Below are positions 23,331 to 35,638 of a DNA stretch of 64,000 nt, in pieces (the stretch's first letter is position 1; each line of letters begins with the position of its first letter). Both the position numbers and the translations under genes were made by a program. The stretch comes from Clarkia xantiana subsp. parviflora (taxonomy: Eukaryota > Streptophyta > Magnoliopsida > Myrtales > Onagraceae). The stretch lies in assembly GCA_036873135.1 (NCBI GenBank), contig JAPTYO010000002.1, positions 22,718,452 through 22,782,451 on the forward strand, in the 5' to 3' direction. The notes beneath the pieces were generated by a model, which was not told the origin of the DNA, made no database searches, and worked only from the letters and a program-made list of their open reading frames with translations.

Positions 23331-24412
23331 TACTCCTAACAGATATCTTCTCGACCTTGAAGATTAGAGCTTGATCATGAATAAGAAAACAAATCGGTAT
23401 ATCAAAATTTACCCAAGCTGAATTGTAAAATTGATTGAAAATAAATTGCACGAACTTCGGTTGATTTTGAATGGAAAAGAATTCAATTATGTTCAGCCAA
23501 AGAAGTATTGGTTCGAATTTTCGAACTTTGATTCTAAATCAGGTTATTAACTTTAATAGATCTTTACACACTGAAAGCGAACTCTGGAAAAAAAATAGTT
23601 ATTATTCAAGAATGGTGGAAATCTCATTTGCAAGGGTAGTCCAAGTTAAACAATGATAGCTCTGCCATTAGAAATTCTGAAACAGCAAGTTATGGATGAG
23701 TCATTTAAAATACGTTTGGAGGTTTGATCAAACGATTTCAAATAGCCTTGTAGCTGAACTATGTGCTATACATAATAATTTGTTTATTATTAAAAACTTA
23801 CACATTAGTTCGATATATGTTGAGTCAAATGTGAATGAACTGTCAATCTTATTGTCAAGAGTCAAATAATGATAGACCACCGCTCGATTTCTGTTTCTAG
23901 ATCTTTACTTACATCGTTTACATGATATAAACTCAAATATATTTACCGGGAAGTAAATAACGTACTGAATCAAGTAACTAAATAAGTCGTGTATTTGGAG
24001 CAAGCTATTTATTCAACTATATGAAGTACCAGTTGACCTAGCGAGTATTATTTTATTTGACATTTTTTATTATCCTGAACACTGTGAAAAAATAAACTAG
24101 TGTCAAGTACATAAAATATTGAACATTGAATATTCATTTTAGGGATTCAGATAATATGTCTAATTTTTCATGTACCAGATCGTTTCTCACCGTTAAGATA
24201 TTGACAAGTGTACTTAAATTTAATATTTTCATTCTAGGGTACACTCATAAGACATGTCAAAATCTTAACATTGAGACATAATTTAGGACAAATAGTGGGA
24301 CATGTAATCTGAATCCTCATTTTAGTATTTTAAAGATAATGATAAAAGTGGTAAAATTATTTACCAAAACAAGATCTTCTCTAAAATATTAATATGTAGA
24401 TTGTTCATGGCC
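23331..24412. other. AT-rich intergenic region, nothing recognised
   Basis: About 1.1 kb upstream of the RING gene. Only short frames without recognisable motifs are present. It may contain distal promoter elements of that gene. Confidence 0.4.
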
Positions 24413-24553
24413 AGCACTTTACCCCTTACGGGCTGACCCGGTGCGAGTGGTGATTAGTCTAGGTGTGGAGCAAGCATTCTACGGGTGCTGATAGGTACTA
24501 GACTGTATAGACATATATTATTTTCTATCTTACTTAAAAAAAAAAAAATTGCA
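24413..24553 (+). repeat. possible SINE tail or similar short retroposon
   Basis: A GC-richer patch in AT-rich DNA (CCCCTTACGGGCTGACCCGG, then GTGCGAGTGGTGATTAGTC, resembling a pol III box B) ends in a run of A at 24535-24548. The pattern is typical of plant SINEs. No target duplication was found and the family was not identified. Confidence 0.3.
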
Positions 24554-24809
24554 ACAATTAATCTTAGTTAATAATTAGCATTATTTAATTCGACAAACAG
24601 AAAGTGTTTCTTTTTTATTTTTATTTATGGAATTGTCTTAATTTAGAAAATAGCTTATGAGTAAATATTTGGATTAAATTATGTGTTAAGAAAAATGAGA
24701 AGAAAAAAATAACAAGTCCATATTCGCTTCTTTCACCATCTCCTTCCTAATCCTTCTTTCCATCTGCGTCCTCTTCTTCATAAGGCTCTTAATTCGATTA
24801 CACGCACAA

Positions 24810-27594
24810 ATGAGCTGCAGTGTAAGAGGAAAGCACATCAGAACTAGCCGCCGCCTCCGATCATCGAAGCATTTACCGTCCCTTCCGCCGCCGATGGATG
24901 TCTCCTGCGCTGCACACCTTACGACGGACGCCTCAAAGCCGATCCCCAATTCTTCCACCGATTCGGACCCCAAACAGTCGAGATGCCACCGCTGCTCCGA
25001 TTCCGGCACCAAGATCCCCAATAATACCAACCCTAATCCTATTAACGACGAGAGTAATGGTTGGGGCTACTGCACTGAGGAGCAATTGGAGGAGATTCTC
25101 ATGAAAAACCTGGAACTCTTCTACAGCGAGGCGATGTTGAAGCTCGTCGCTCTGGGTTACGATGAAGAGACCGCGTCCAAGGCCGTACTGAAGAACGGGT
25201 ACTGCAATGGAGGTATGGATGTGATGACCAATATATTGCACAACGCGTTAGCTTATTTGAATAGTAATAGCAGTAATGGCGGTGGAACTAGCGTTAGCAG
25301 TTCTGGAAGTGGAATCGGTCTTGGTTGTGGTGGCCCCGTTGTCAGTTCTGGTCAAAAAGAGCTTGTCTTCTCTGATTTGAGACAATTGCAGGAGTACTCT
25401 TTGAAATGTATGGTGTCCTTGTTACAGCAAGTTCGGCCTCAGCTGAGTAAAGGGGATGCAATGTGGTGCCTCCTCATGTGTGATCTCCACGTCGGTCGAG
25501 CTAGCACCATTGAGTTTCCCTTTCTTGCCTCTGCTCGGCTTACTACTGAGAGTTTCAATCCAAAAAGTAACGTTGATACTATCTGTAACAGTGCTTCTGC
25601 TGTTGCTGTTCCATCCCCTCCATTGTGCAGATTCCATGGAGGCTGGGGGTTTGGCAATGGTGGGGTTCTGGAATTCCCCAGCAATGAGGTTTCTCCTGAT
25701 ATTGAGTGCCCTAGAAGGTTTAACCTTTCACCATCAATGAAAGCTCTCTTGAAGAAGAACGTTGCAGCATTTGCTGCTGGTTTTAGGGCAAACACAAAGC
25801 ATTCGGGTCCAAGTCCTTCGTTCATGGCGGGGTTTGAACTGGGAAAGGAGTGTAGGAGACTCAAGAATCAAGAACAAGTTAATTCTGTCCTGAGTAAATT
25901 CCGTGATTTGAATCTTGATGAGAAATCCGAGTCTGTGTCGGATAACCAGAAGGATGAGATGATAGCAACTCTAACACAGCAGATAAAGGATCTTGAGAGA
26001 CAAGTGAAGGAAAGGAAGGAATGGGCTCACCAAAAGGCAATGCAGGCAGCTAGAAGACTCTGCACTGATTTAACTGAGCTTAAGCTATTGAGGATGGAGA
26101 TGGAGGAGACACAGAGGCTGAAGCAAGGCAAACAAACACTGGAGGAGTCCACCATGAACAGACTTGCAGAGATGGAGGATGCTTTGAGGAAGGCAAGCAG
26201 TCAAGTGGATCGTGCTAATGCAGCTGTGAGGCGGCTTGAGACGGAAAATGCTGAAATAAGGGCAGAGATGGAGGCTTCTAAGTTGAGTGCTTCAGAGTCT
26301 GTAACTTCTTGTTTGGAGGTAGCAAAGAGGGAAAAGAAGTGCTTGAAGAGGCTGTTGGCTTGGGAGAAACAGAAAACAAAGTTGCAGGAAGAGATTGCTG
26401 AGGAGAAACATAAAATATCTGATCTGCAACAGGAGTTGGTTCAACTGCAGCAAGATTCGAAAGAAGCTGAGGTATGAAACCTTACGAAATGATCAAGATA
26501 TGATTTCCTCTTCCATTTGCTTAATGTTTTAAAACTTTCTATTTTATCTGATAGGAATAACTGTAACACTTGTGCATTACCATTTTAAAGCAGTACATTC
26601 ATATATTATGCAAACTAAGTATGGTTTTAGAGTTGGAATTTGCTGGTAGAGGTTTAGTTTGGAATGCATGCATTTCGCCAAGTATGAATAATGTTACGAA
26701 TATGGTTAGTTAACTTTCTTAACGTTGACAATAACTTAGTGGATCTGCCCATGTTCCAACAAAACCCTTCATTTGGCATTGAAGAGGTAGTTGTTATTTC
26801 CTATTAGTAGATCAAACAATTCGAAACCATTTTGACTGAATTTTGATAGACTAGGAAATAGAAATATCCTGGTAGCCATTTATAAGTTATTATTATTGCC
26901 CATTTGCCCTCGACAAAACTTTTTTTTGTAAACCATTCTACATAAACATTTTTTATTGGTGGAAGCAGTTATATAAGTTTGATAAATTTAGTATATATAT
27001 GTATCTCTGCACTGCAGGGATTACATATAGTTTGGTGTCGTAGTTATTGAATGGGTTTTACTGATTTATTCGGTTTTTATCAGAAGAATAGCCTTATAAA
27101 TATGTATACAGGTAAAGTGGAGGCAACTTCTGAAGGAGAAAGAAGTCGCCTTGACCCAAGTGGAAGAAGAACAGCGCGCCAAAGAAGCAACCGAAGCAAG
27201 TAACAAACGAAAGATCGAGGCTTTACGCATGAAAATAGAGGTCGATTCACAACGTCACAAGGACGACCTTAAAAGGCTTGAGCAAGATCTTTCACGTCTC
27301 AAAGCATCTGAATCTCATACTCCTTCAGTCACTCTTGAGGAACCAAGAGGCGGAGGAGAAACAATCGCTCGGCTCCTTAATCAGCTAGACATGGAAGAAT
27401 CCTCTGAGATCAACGTAGATAGACGATGCTTGCTTTGCAAGAAAGATGAAGTCTCTGTTGTTTTTCTGCCGTGTGCACACCAAGTTATCTGCTGCAAGTG
27501 CTCTGACAATTACGGCAAGAAGGGGAGAGCTACTTGTCCATGCTGTCGTGTTCCGATTGAGCAGAAAATTCGTGTTTTTGGCGCAAGTTCGTAA
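24810..27594 (+). CDS. RING-type E3 ubiquitin ligase, MIP1/RF298-like (2 exons)
   Basis: Coding exons 24810-26471 and 27112-27594, joined in phase 0 across a 640-bp intron (GAG|GTATGA ... ATACAG|GTAAAG), give a 714-aa protein. The N-terminus MSCSVRGKHIRTSRR is typical of MND1-interacting protein 1 (about 711 aa in Arabidopsis). A UBA-like helical domain occupies residues 88-150 (EEQLEEILMKN ... MTNILHNALAYL). A serine/glycine-rich linker and a conserved central part follow (SDLRQLQEYSLKCM, MWCLLMCDLHVGRAS). A long coiled coil spans about 375-610. The C-terminus is a C3HC4 RING: C660, C663, C675, H677, C681, C684, C696, C699. Such proteins transfer ubiquitin from an E2 to substrates, and the coiled coil mediates pairing; MIP1 of Arabidopsis binds the meiotic protein MND1. 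The gene is intact, with a pyrimidine-rich 5' leader at 24715-24785. The family is secure; orthology to MIP1 rather than RF298/RF4 rests mainly on length. Confidence 0.93.
26472..27111 (+). other. intron of the RING E3 gene
   Basis: GT at 26472-26473 and AG at 27110-27111, 640 bp, AT-rich as usual for eudicot introns. Reading through it would stop at once (TGA at 26475), which supports splicing. Confidence 0.85.
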
Positions 27595-28111
27595 TTTTGG
27601 AAGGAACTTCACACCTTATCTTCATCATATCATCAACTATATACAGGTACAATCTTATGCATATTACTTACTGCCTTATATGCTGAATTTACCTCAACCA
27701 TATATTACCCAGTATTGAAATTCTATGTAGATAATAATGAAACTTGCTTTCAAAGCTATAGCAACATGAACATGAGATCGATCTTTGCTTCCGTAATTCT
27801 CGAGGTGACCGAGTTTTCTGCTGCTGTGACTTTTGTTGTATGTTCTTTTTTTTGGTTTGAATCTTCATGATTGCTTCTTATGAAACAAGATTGATTTGAA
27901 TCATTAAGAGATTGAAGCTCCTGTTAAATTCATAAAAGTGATTTTTCACCAGGGAGAACATTTGTAGTCAAACCCCACTCTAACAAGACATACTGACCCA
28001 TTAATCAATCCCTTATCCAACCAAGATTCAACATTAAAAAGCGTTGTCTTGGGTAACAAGTAATAAAAACAACTAGATTTAGCTTGCGTAGGACTGATTG
28101 TTTTTTCTTTT
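27595..28111. other. shared 3' intergenic region between RING and NAC genes
   Basis: 517 bp between the two stop codons of convergent genes. It must contain both 3' UTRs and polyadenylation sites. No gene or repeat is seen. Confidence 0.6.
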
Positions 28112-29700
28112 TCAAAGTTGGTTGTTGTATCTTTCTGAAGTGCCATAATCATCGATGTTAGGTAGATATTGTTCGGCATCATGTCCGTGCATGGTGTATT
28201 GAGAAACACATCCAATGTTGTTGAAATCATCGACTAGTGCAACTTCTCCTGTAAAATCAGCACATTGCGATGAAATCGGGAATGCACTCCGTGAAAAATA
28301 GTGAGAAAGTGAATCTTGTCCTAGCGAATAGCCCTGCGCAAGGAATCAAAAGCAATTATTTGAAGAAAAACATCCTAATCCTTGTGTCAAAACCGTTGTG
28401 AAATCCCGGTTACCATTACGCACCTCGAGGATCATATCTGGAGACACCCAAAGACTACGCAAATCGCCCATTAAAGGTGGTTCAAAGTCTCCTGTAATCT
28501 GAGCCATATCAACAAGTACATTCGGACTCGATATTAATGTTGGCTCGTTTATGGTTTCCATAGACGATATTTCCCCGTCCCTCGATCGGCTCTCAACTCT
28601 CTTGGCTTTTGGGTCCCAATTGAAAGAATCTCTTCTCTTTTGGGTGCTCTCATTCTTCTTTATCACCCGACATAGCGCAAAACCACCCTCCTGATCATAA
28701 ACGTTACAAACTTAATCAATTAAATAAAAGTTTAGGTGTAGAAATATAGTGCTGTAGTTAAACTTTAAAGAACCTGAGGGTTTTGGGTATCATCGCATAG
28801 TCGATATTCATGCATCATCCACTCTGTTCGATCACCTAACGGAGCGCGCCCACGGTAAAACACTAGGGTTTTACGGAAACCGCACACCGAGGATTGGCAT
28901 GCAATTTTACGGTCCTTTCCGGTGGCTTTCCAGTACCCGGCTTTAGTGGCTCTATTCGTCCGAGACCCATTCGGGTACTTTCTACTCTGACAAGAAAAGA
29001 AGAACCATTCCATATCTCGATTCGGAAGGAAGGATTTCTCTGTATAAAATAAAACAAATACATGATTCAATCTATTTTAAGCTTTCAAAGTTTGAACAAT
29101 TTGCTAGCAAACTTATTTTGAACAAATTGTTAGTTCCCTTCAATTTATATAGAGAGAGACAAAATAAGCTAGCTCCCTCACTTTTACTTTATAACGGACA
29201 TGGAAACTCTCACATTAATATTTGTATAGTGCAAGTTTTTAGTTGAACTTTGAGAATTTTTCAATTGACTAACTCAACTTTGTGAAAATTCCAGTTGTGT
29301 TAGTTGAATTGTAGAAATTCTTAGCCGAATTTTGATGTCACTTGTCTGGTATGTGCAAGTTTGCTGCATCCCCGTTTAACATCCATTAAGATCAAATTAT
29401 TAAACAGGCTGATAAGTATGTCAATTGCCAAAAAAAAAAACTAGCAATTTTAAGCAGTATAAAGCGTTCAAACAGCCCAAGTTCAGATAACAAGATACTA
29501 ATTTATTTATCAATTTAAGTTTGAAGGTATGATTGATAATTACCTGGAAGTTGCCATGGATCAAACTTGTACAAATCAATGACAGGAATCACTTGGAGCT
29601 CGAATTGAAGGCCTTGGACTTGTCGTTTCAAGTAATATCCTATCAGTTCTTCATCGGTTGGGTGGAACCGGAATCCGGGTGGCAGCGACACACTTCCCAT
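28112..29700 (-). CDS. NAC-domain transcription factor (4 exons, ANAC071/096-like)
   Basis: Exons on the minus strand are 29700-29544, 29039-28774, 28690-28424 and 28333-28112. All junctions have GT/AG, and the frames add up to 303 aa. The NAC DNA-binding domain fills residues 6 to about 155: [19 protein letters not shown], then [17 protein letters not shown] across exon 1/2, [54 protein letters not shown], and [10 protein letters not shown] in exon 3. The acidic C-terminus ([18 protein letters not shown]) fits an activation region. This subgroup includes Arabidopsis ANAC071/ANAC096/ANAC011, linked to wound healing and stress; that link is inference from similarity. The start at 29700 is the first ATG and matches the family's MGS-LPPGF N-terminus. 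The third intron is short (90 bp). The gene is intact and lies tail-to-tail with the RING gene. Confidence 0.93.
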
Positions 29701-30229
29701 CAATCTTTATTAACTACTTGATGTTTGTGTTGTGTTGGCTTATGTACGGATGCTATTGAAGATGTGGAAAATCCAAAGATAGTAAGTTTGGAAGACAGCA
29801 GCATATGATTTATTGTTGAGGATGGAGTTGGAGAAGAAGACTTCAATTCAATAGGACGGACAATCATTGTCTTCAATGTTACCAAAGGGCTAGCCCCCCA
29901 CCAAATTTTGCTTAGAAAAAGTGTTTGAAATGACCAAAAATGATCAAATCCTAAATTCAAGAAAATGATGGTAAGTCCCCACAAATCCAAGAAAGTGTGA
30001 TTAAAATAAATAAAAACTTTAACACATGAAAATATGGGAAAAATATAATTTTATCCTCAAAACTCAAGAATATGATAAAAACAAATTTTAACTCTGGAAT
30101 CTAACAAAGTTGTAGGGAAAAAAACGAATTTTGACCATACAAATTCAAGAAAATGATACAAAAAATAAACTTTAGCCCGATAAATTCAAGAAATCAACGG
30201 TAAAAGAAAAAAAGAAAGTTTAGACTCAA

Positions 30230-30352
30230 AATTCAAGTAAACGATCGGAAGTTTTGAAGAGAGAACGTTGAAGATGTGATTTGAAGAAGCTGAGAGAAGA
30301 AGAGAGGGAGTAGAAGTGGGGAGGAGGAGGATGAGTTATATAGATAACTACA
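30230..30352 (-). promoter_or_regulatory. probable NAC core promoter and start of 5' UTR
   Basis: On the minus strand a TATA box (CTATATAACTC at about 30335-30346) is followed by a CT-rich stretch (30250-30335) typical of plant 5' UTRs. It lies about 640 bp upstream of the NAC start codon, so the leader is long or contains a 5' UTR intron. No other gene start is nearby on this strand. Confidence 0.45.
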
Positions 30353-32302
30353 CGCCGAAAAGTAGTAGTTTAAAGATGATTGCTTGCTTGTGTGAAGCGC
30401 CCTCTAAATTCCAAACCTATTGTATGCTCCATTCCAAACCTTTTTCATCACTGAATTAATTAATTAATGCCAGCAGAATCTGTAATACTCTTTCTATTAA
30501 TATATATATATATGATGAAATTTCAATTTATACACTATCATTTGTTTTCTATATACTATAATTTATGATTATTCAAACTTTAAGTTATATTGTGTTTTTT
30601 TTTAAATAGCAAAAGAAATTCATAAACTTATTAAAAAAAATGCATAACAAAATTTACAATAATTTTATGCATACAAGTTTTAAAAAATGAAAATGTATAT
30701 TTTTCATAAAAGAAAACCTAATATTTTTATTTTTATAAGAAAATAATTTTTCGTTTTTAAAAAATGTATATCGTATTTGTTTGTATACTATTTATTTTCC
30801 ATGTTTAAAATAGCTTTATTTATCTTTTTATTATTTTGAGAATATTTTTATTTTTAAAGAATAACTTGATAAACTTTAAAATATATATAATCTGCAGAAA
30901 GCAATCGAAGGTATATGAATATAATTCCCCTTAAAATATTTAGTTGTTTATTATAACCAGATATAATGGGGCAATCAGCTATGTATGGGTAAAGAATATA
31001 GGTTCCCAACTAATTTCTCTTGTTATTAACATGTTCAATGATAATCAAATAAATCGTATAATTAGTGGTAAAATAATCATATAAATATATGCATTCTTAG
31101 AATAGACTCGGTAATTAATATCCATACATGGTTAAAAGTATAAATAAGAACATGTCAAATACACACTCACACATTTAAAATTATATGATAGTTGATTAAG
31201 ACGCATGTCTTATATTTGACATAGATATAACTTTATGTCCATATCTTATGCAAACTTTAATATATTTGACAAATCAATGGTAAATACTATAAGATGGTGG
31301 AAAACCATAGCAATGATCATGGAATTTAAGGTTTCTTGGTCATATATATACATATGGTTGGAGTGTAAGAACAATCCACATCATCATGAGTAGGACAAGG
31401 CTACTTTCTTCATTATATTTTAACTAAAGCTGATGGTGTCATCTTAGGGACCCATTTGTTCTTTCATGAAAGTTGAGTTGCCAAAAGTACTGAATTTTGA
31501 ACACATTGAGTCTCTTTAGCTCTCTCAGTTCACATTGGAGAAGTGCACAACAAAATGACAATCTTTTGTTTCTTTTCTTGTTCAACATAATACATATACA
31601 TAGCCAGTAATAATGGACACAAGTCTCTGTGGTCACTGTGAGTGTGCACTGTTTGTAATGTCGAATTATTATTGTTAAGAAATTAGAATATAAATTTAAT
31701 AAATAATGGATGGGTACGCACTGCACTGTTGCATTGTAGTGTATGGGATTTTGCTTTCATTGGTTGATTTAAACTAGATCTTATAAAAATTCAGTTTATA
31801 TAATTTGGCTTGCTATGTATTACATATAAACTTTTTTTTTTTTTAAATACTGCACTCAGTATTTTAGAATTCCTAATAAATCCGTTAAATACTTTCTGGT
31901 TGCACAGAAATATCGATCCCTCTTAGGAATCTTTTTATTGGTTGTTGATATAGGATAGGCTGTGCATATAATGTTGGGAATCTAATCTATCTAATAACAA
32001 AACATCATCAGCAGAATGTCAATCATGGTTGATGTAAAATGTCTAGACAGTGTCATGAAATGTCAAGAACAACGTTCCTGATGGATATGCATGGCACATC
32101 TTTCTATGTGTATATGGACGCTTTTTAAGATTCAAACAATTAAGTAGGAGGACTGCAGATATCTTTGACTGGTTTTTCATGACAATGTGTTTTGACATGT
32201 ATGTAATCACAGTTGAGTGGACGTCAGTTTATATATAATTCATGGGAATCTAAATCAAACACTAATATGTGCTTTGACATGTAATCACAGTATCAGGAAA
32301 AA
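30353..32302. other. AT-rich intergenic region, nothing recognised
   Basis: About 2 kb with poly-A/T and TATATA stretches and no coding frame with recognisable motifs. The part next to 30352 may hold upstream control elements of the NAC gene. Confidence 0.4.
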
Positions 32303-32307
32303 AAGAA

Positions 32308-34374
32308 TTCTAAAATGCCATTGGCATAGAAACTAATAATAAAAATGCACAAAGTTGTAAATTATTTACAAAAATGTCATAAAACTCGGATATCAGTCGA
32401 GTATTTTTTTATTTTTTTTTAAAACTCGGTTCTTATCCAAGTGAAAAAATTAACGATTAAATATTCCTTAACTGTCGTTAAAAAAACTCTGATACAAACC
32501 GAGTTTTTTTTGTAGTCATAAATCGGTCACGACATGACCGACATAACTATTCGAAGTCAGATTTTATTATATGTTTGGGTGTAAAGAAGTTACATTTCTT
32601 ATTTATTAACTTTTATTATACTACTTACATGTGAAACATTTAGAAATTATGATGCGTAAATATGTTTTGAATAGTGTATTAGTAACAATTTGTTCTGCTT
32701 GTAGTAGCAATACCGTATAATGATAGAAAGTAAAATTAGTAAACAAGTTAGAAAATCTATACATAGTAAAATTTGTATCTCAATTAGAACGTCTATGTAG
32801 CAATTCTCATTTTTATTTTGATTTAGAAAATGGTGACTATATGGTTTCGATACGACGGTTTGGTAAACACGAGCAGTTGGAATCTTCAGTATGAAGGTGG
32901 TGAATTTGCTACAGTAGAAAGTCATCAGGGTATCACACTAAAAAAACTAAATCCGAATAGTCATGTCGGTCATGTCGTGACATGTGATTTATGTCTACAA
33001 AAAAAAACTCAGTATATATCAGAGTTTTTTTTTTTAACGACAGGTAATGACGGTTTAATCGTTAATTTTTTACTCGGATATGTCGGACCTAAAAATCCGA
33101 CCTATGGCGAATTACGTTTTGAAAACGTGCAATTTCGAAAAGAGTCGCCACTAGTTAATTAAGGCTAACTAGAATCCTAAATTACCTAAGCGAATAACGA
33201 ATTAAACACCTAGGTATAAAATCGGTATACGATCAGAAAGCCGAGTTCGGGGGTTCTATTACGAATTAAAAATATAATTTTTAACCTCGCCCATTCGGTA
33301 CTCAATTCACTTAATTGCCACTTTTTAAAATTTAAACATTCGTTACGTCAAACTAATCTAACGTTATGAAAAAGAACTAAACTAATGTTTACGCAAAAAC
33401 TATTAAATATAAACCTAAAAAAATCTATTAAGTATCTAATTCTCCTAATTGAAATAAAATCTAAACAAAACTAAACATGCTCCAAACATGATACAATTTA
33501 GTATTTACATATCATACACATATATTCACAAAAACATGTTATCTAATTATATTTACATTTTAATTACCTAGCCAACATAATATAATAATAATAATAATAA
33601 AGAATAAACAGAAAATTTAAACAAAAAACAAATTATTAAATAATAACAATAATAATAAAAAAAAACGAAAAAAAGCAGACCTGATGCACGGAGGGGACGG
33701 GCAGGATCGGAGCAGCAGCGATGGGAGGTCGAGTAGGGACGGCGGACAGCCAGGCAGGGCGACGGGCGGGACGGAGTGCTGTGGGTCGAAACTCCGGCGC
33801 CGGCGGGGAGCTTTCAGCAGCGGGAGGAAGAAAGAGAAAGGGAAAAAAAAACTTTTATTCACTAGGAGACAAAACTGCACGGTTTTCGAGAACTGATGTA
33901 TTATTATTGATGTAGTCTTTTTTTACATGGACAAGGGGTCCTTTTATAGCTAAATTAGGTCCCAATATTAGGAAAACACATTTACCTAAATATACACATT
34001 ATTTATTCCGAAAATTACATATATATATATTTATGAAAATTGTCACAAATATATAATATATATTTTTCTGAATATTACATGATATTTAATGCATATATTC
34101 TATCCTAATTTAAGCTAAACCTATTTTTAGCAACCCTGTGACCTTCTATGTTTAAATATTTCCTTTTTTTAAACGCGTTACACATAACATTTTTGAACGT
34201 GTTATATACGTGTTGCGCGTACCAAAATTAGGTGTTTACAAGATAAGAACAGATTTAAAAAAAAAAAAAAAAAACTCGACTGACACCCGAGTTTTATGGC
34301 ATTTTTGTAAATAATTTACAACTTTGTCCATTTTTATTATTAATTCTTATGCAAGGGCAATTTAGAAATTTATT
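32308..34374. mobile_element. long-TIR foldback DNA element, split by a solo LTR
   Basis: The left arm 32308-32570 (TCTAAAATGCC ... AAAGTTGTAAATTATTTAC ... GACATGACCGACATAACT) is matched in inverted order by the right arm. That arm is in two pieces: 34374-34246 and, beyond the inserted LTR, 33080-32950. Without the LTR the element is about 0.9 kb with arms of about 260 bp and a loop of about 380 bp, the shape of Mutator-like or foldback elements. No transposase is present. The outer target duplication could not be fixed. Confidence 0.7.
33081..34240 (-). repeat. solo LTR inside the foldback element
   Basis: 1160 bp, plus-strand ends TGTCGGACCT ... GGTGTTTACA. The minus strand begins TGTAAACACC, has TATA (GCTATAAAAGGACC near 33940-33955) and includes the GAGTCGCCAC motif (33140-33149 on plus), all familiar from plant LTRs. 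Flanks GGATA (33076-33080) and AGATA (34241-34245) differ by one base, as expected for an old 5-bp target duplication. The arm pairing of the surrounding element is continuous once it is removed. Open frames at 33617-33915 fall in its GC-rich part and are not taken as genes. Confidence 0.7.
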
Positions 34375-35049
34375 CCAGTAGCAGTTGAAAACAATTTATC
34401 AACAGTAAAAAGAAAACAATATTTCTTTGTATTATCCTACTAGGAATCATGATAGCATATGGACCTGGACCGACCCATTACACAATTATTGGGTCCGAAA
34501 CACTAATTATCTCGTCTGAACCATTTTAATGTATCGTAAAAAATTTGGCATTAGTCATTGAGACCTAATATAATTTTAGCAAATGACGCCATTTAAAGAA
34601 GGCACTCTGTAGCTCGTTAGTTTCGTAATGTTTACTCTCCATCAAGTTTGATATGATTTCCGTTGATGTGAGACGACTAGCAAGCTGATGTCATTGGACC
34701 ATTTTTATAGGTATGGGTGGATGACCTTGAATCGTTGCTTGTGGAAGTAAGAACCTTGGTACGGCGATGACGCCACAATTAATAATGGAAGACTTGATTC
34801 ATAAGTCGGAGTCGAATGCCACATAACAATCTGACAAGTTCGAGAGTTCTCAAAGAACCAATAGAATTAAATTTCCTCACAAAAACTGAATTCAAACTTG
34901 ATCAAATTCGGCCAACACTTAAGGTGGTTATTCAAAGACTGCAAACTAACCATAAGGACACCTAGAATGGACTAAAAGAAAATCTAATGGACTTATCAAA
35001 TGAGGCTTAGTGTTTTTTTATAAGGGAATAAGATATATTAGAGAAAAGT
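34375..35049. other. intergenic region, nothing recognised
   Basis: About 0.7 kb of AT-rich sequence without gene or repeat that could be named. Confidence 0.4.
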
Positions 35050-35280
35050 ATATCTGGGCTTCCGCCGATGACGAGTGGACCTCCGGACTTCCACCGTTGT
35101 CGACTGAACCTCCGGACTACCGCCGTGCCGACTGGATATCTCCAAGCTACCGTCGTGCCGGACATCTCCGGGCTTTCGTCATTGTCGACTGGACATCTTA
35201 GGGCTTCCGCCGTTGCCGACTGGACCTCTCCGGGCATCCGCCGATGACGATTGGACTATTCGGGCATTCATCAATATTCT
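35050..35280. repeat. degenerate ~30-bp minisatellite
   Basis: About seven imperfect units of the form CCGCCGATGACGAGTGGACC / TCCGGGCTT, rich in CCGCCG and GACTGGAC, immediately left of copia D. The open frames on both strands follow from the repeat. Confidence 0.65.
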
Positions 35281-35310
35281 TCGTATCAAGATCGGCATTC
35301 TTGTTAGAAT

Positions 35311-35638
35311 TGTAAGTATATGGTGATGGGCGCTGTAAATGGAAGCTCATTATATGTATATGTTACCTAAGTTAATTAGGTACATGTCACATTAGGACAT
35401 TGGGCAGACCCAAATCCCAATTGACATGAGAGGCCCAAAATTGGGCCTCTCTATACAAGCATGACCGGCCGAATTACTAGGAGGGTGAAGTGGACTTTTG
35501 TCCACTTTACTTCTCCTATATATATGTGGTGTTAGGGGTTTTATTAGGGTAATCCTTAATCCTTCCTTGAAGTGTTTTAGAGAGAAAAGCCCTCCCCCAC
35601 AGAGACACCACACTTCGGCCGAACCACATCACCACCAC
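35311..35638 (+). repeat. 5' LTR of copia copy D, left part
   Basis: TGTAAGTATATGG at the start matches the family LTR (copy A 5582). It is interrupted at 35638 by element H; the remainder is 43914-44195. The target 5-mer ACCAC is repeated on both sides of H. Confidence 0.85.

Noticed and set aside
24686..25864. Minus-strand frames under the RING gene
   Set aside because: Shadows of a well-supported coding exon on the plus strand.
29700..29990. Minus-strand frame upstream of the NAC start (96 codons)
   Set aside because: It lies in the probable 5' UTR, has no NAC or other motif and is not in frame with the gene.
33617..33915. Frames coding for Gly/Arg- or Pro/Leu-rich peptides
   Set aside because: GC-rich part of a solo LTR. 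Simple composition, no family motif.
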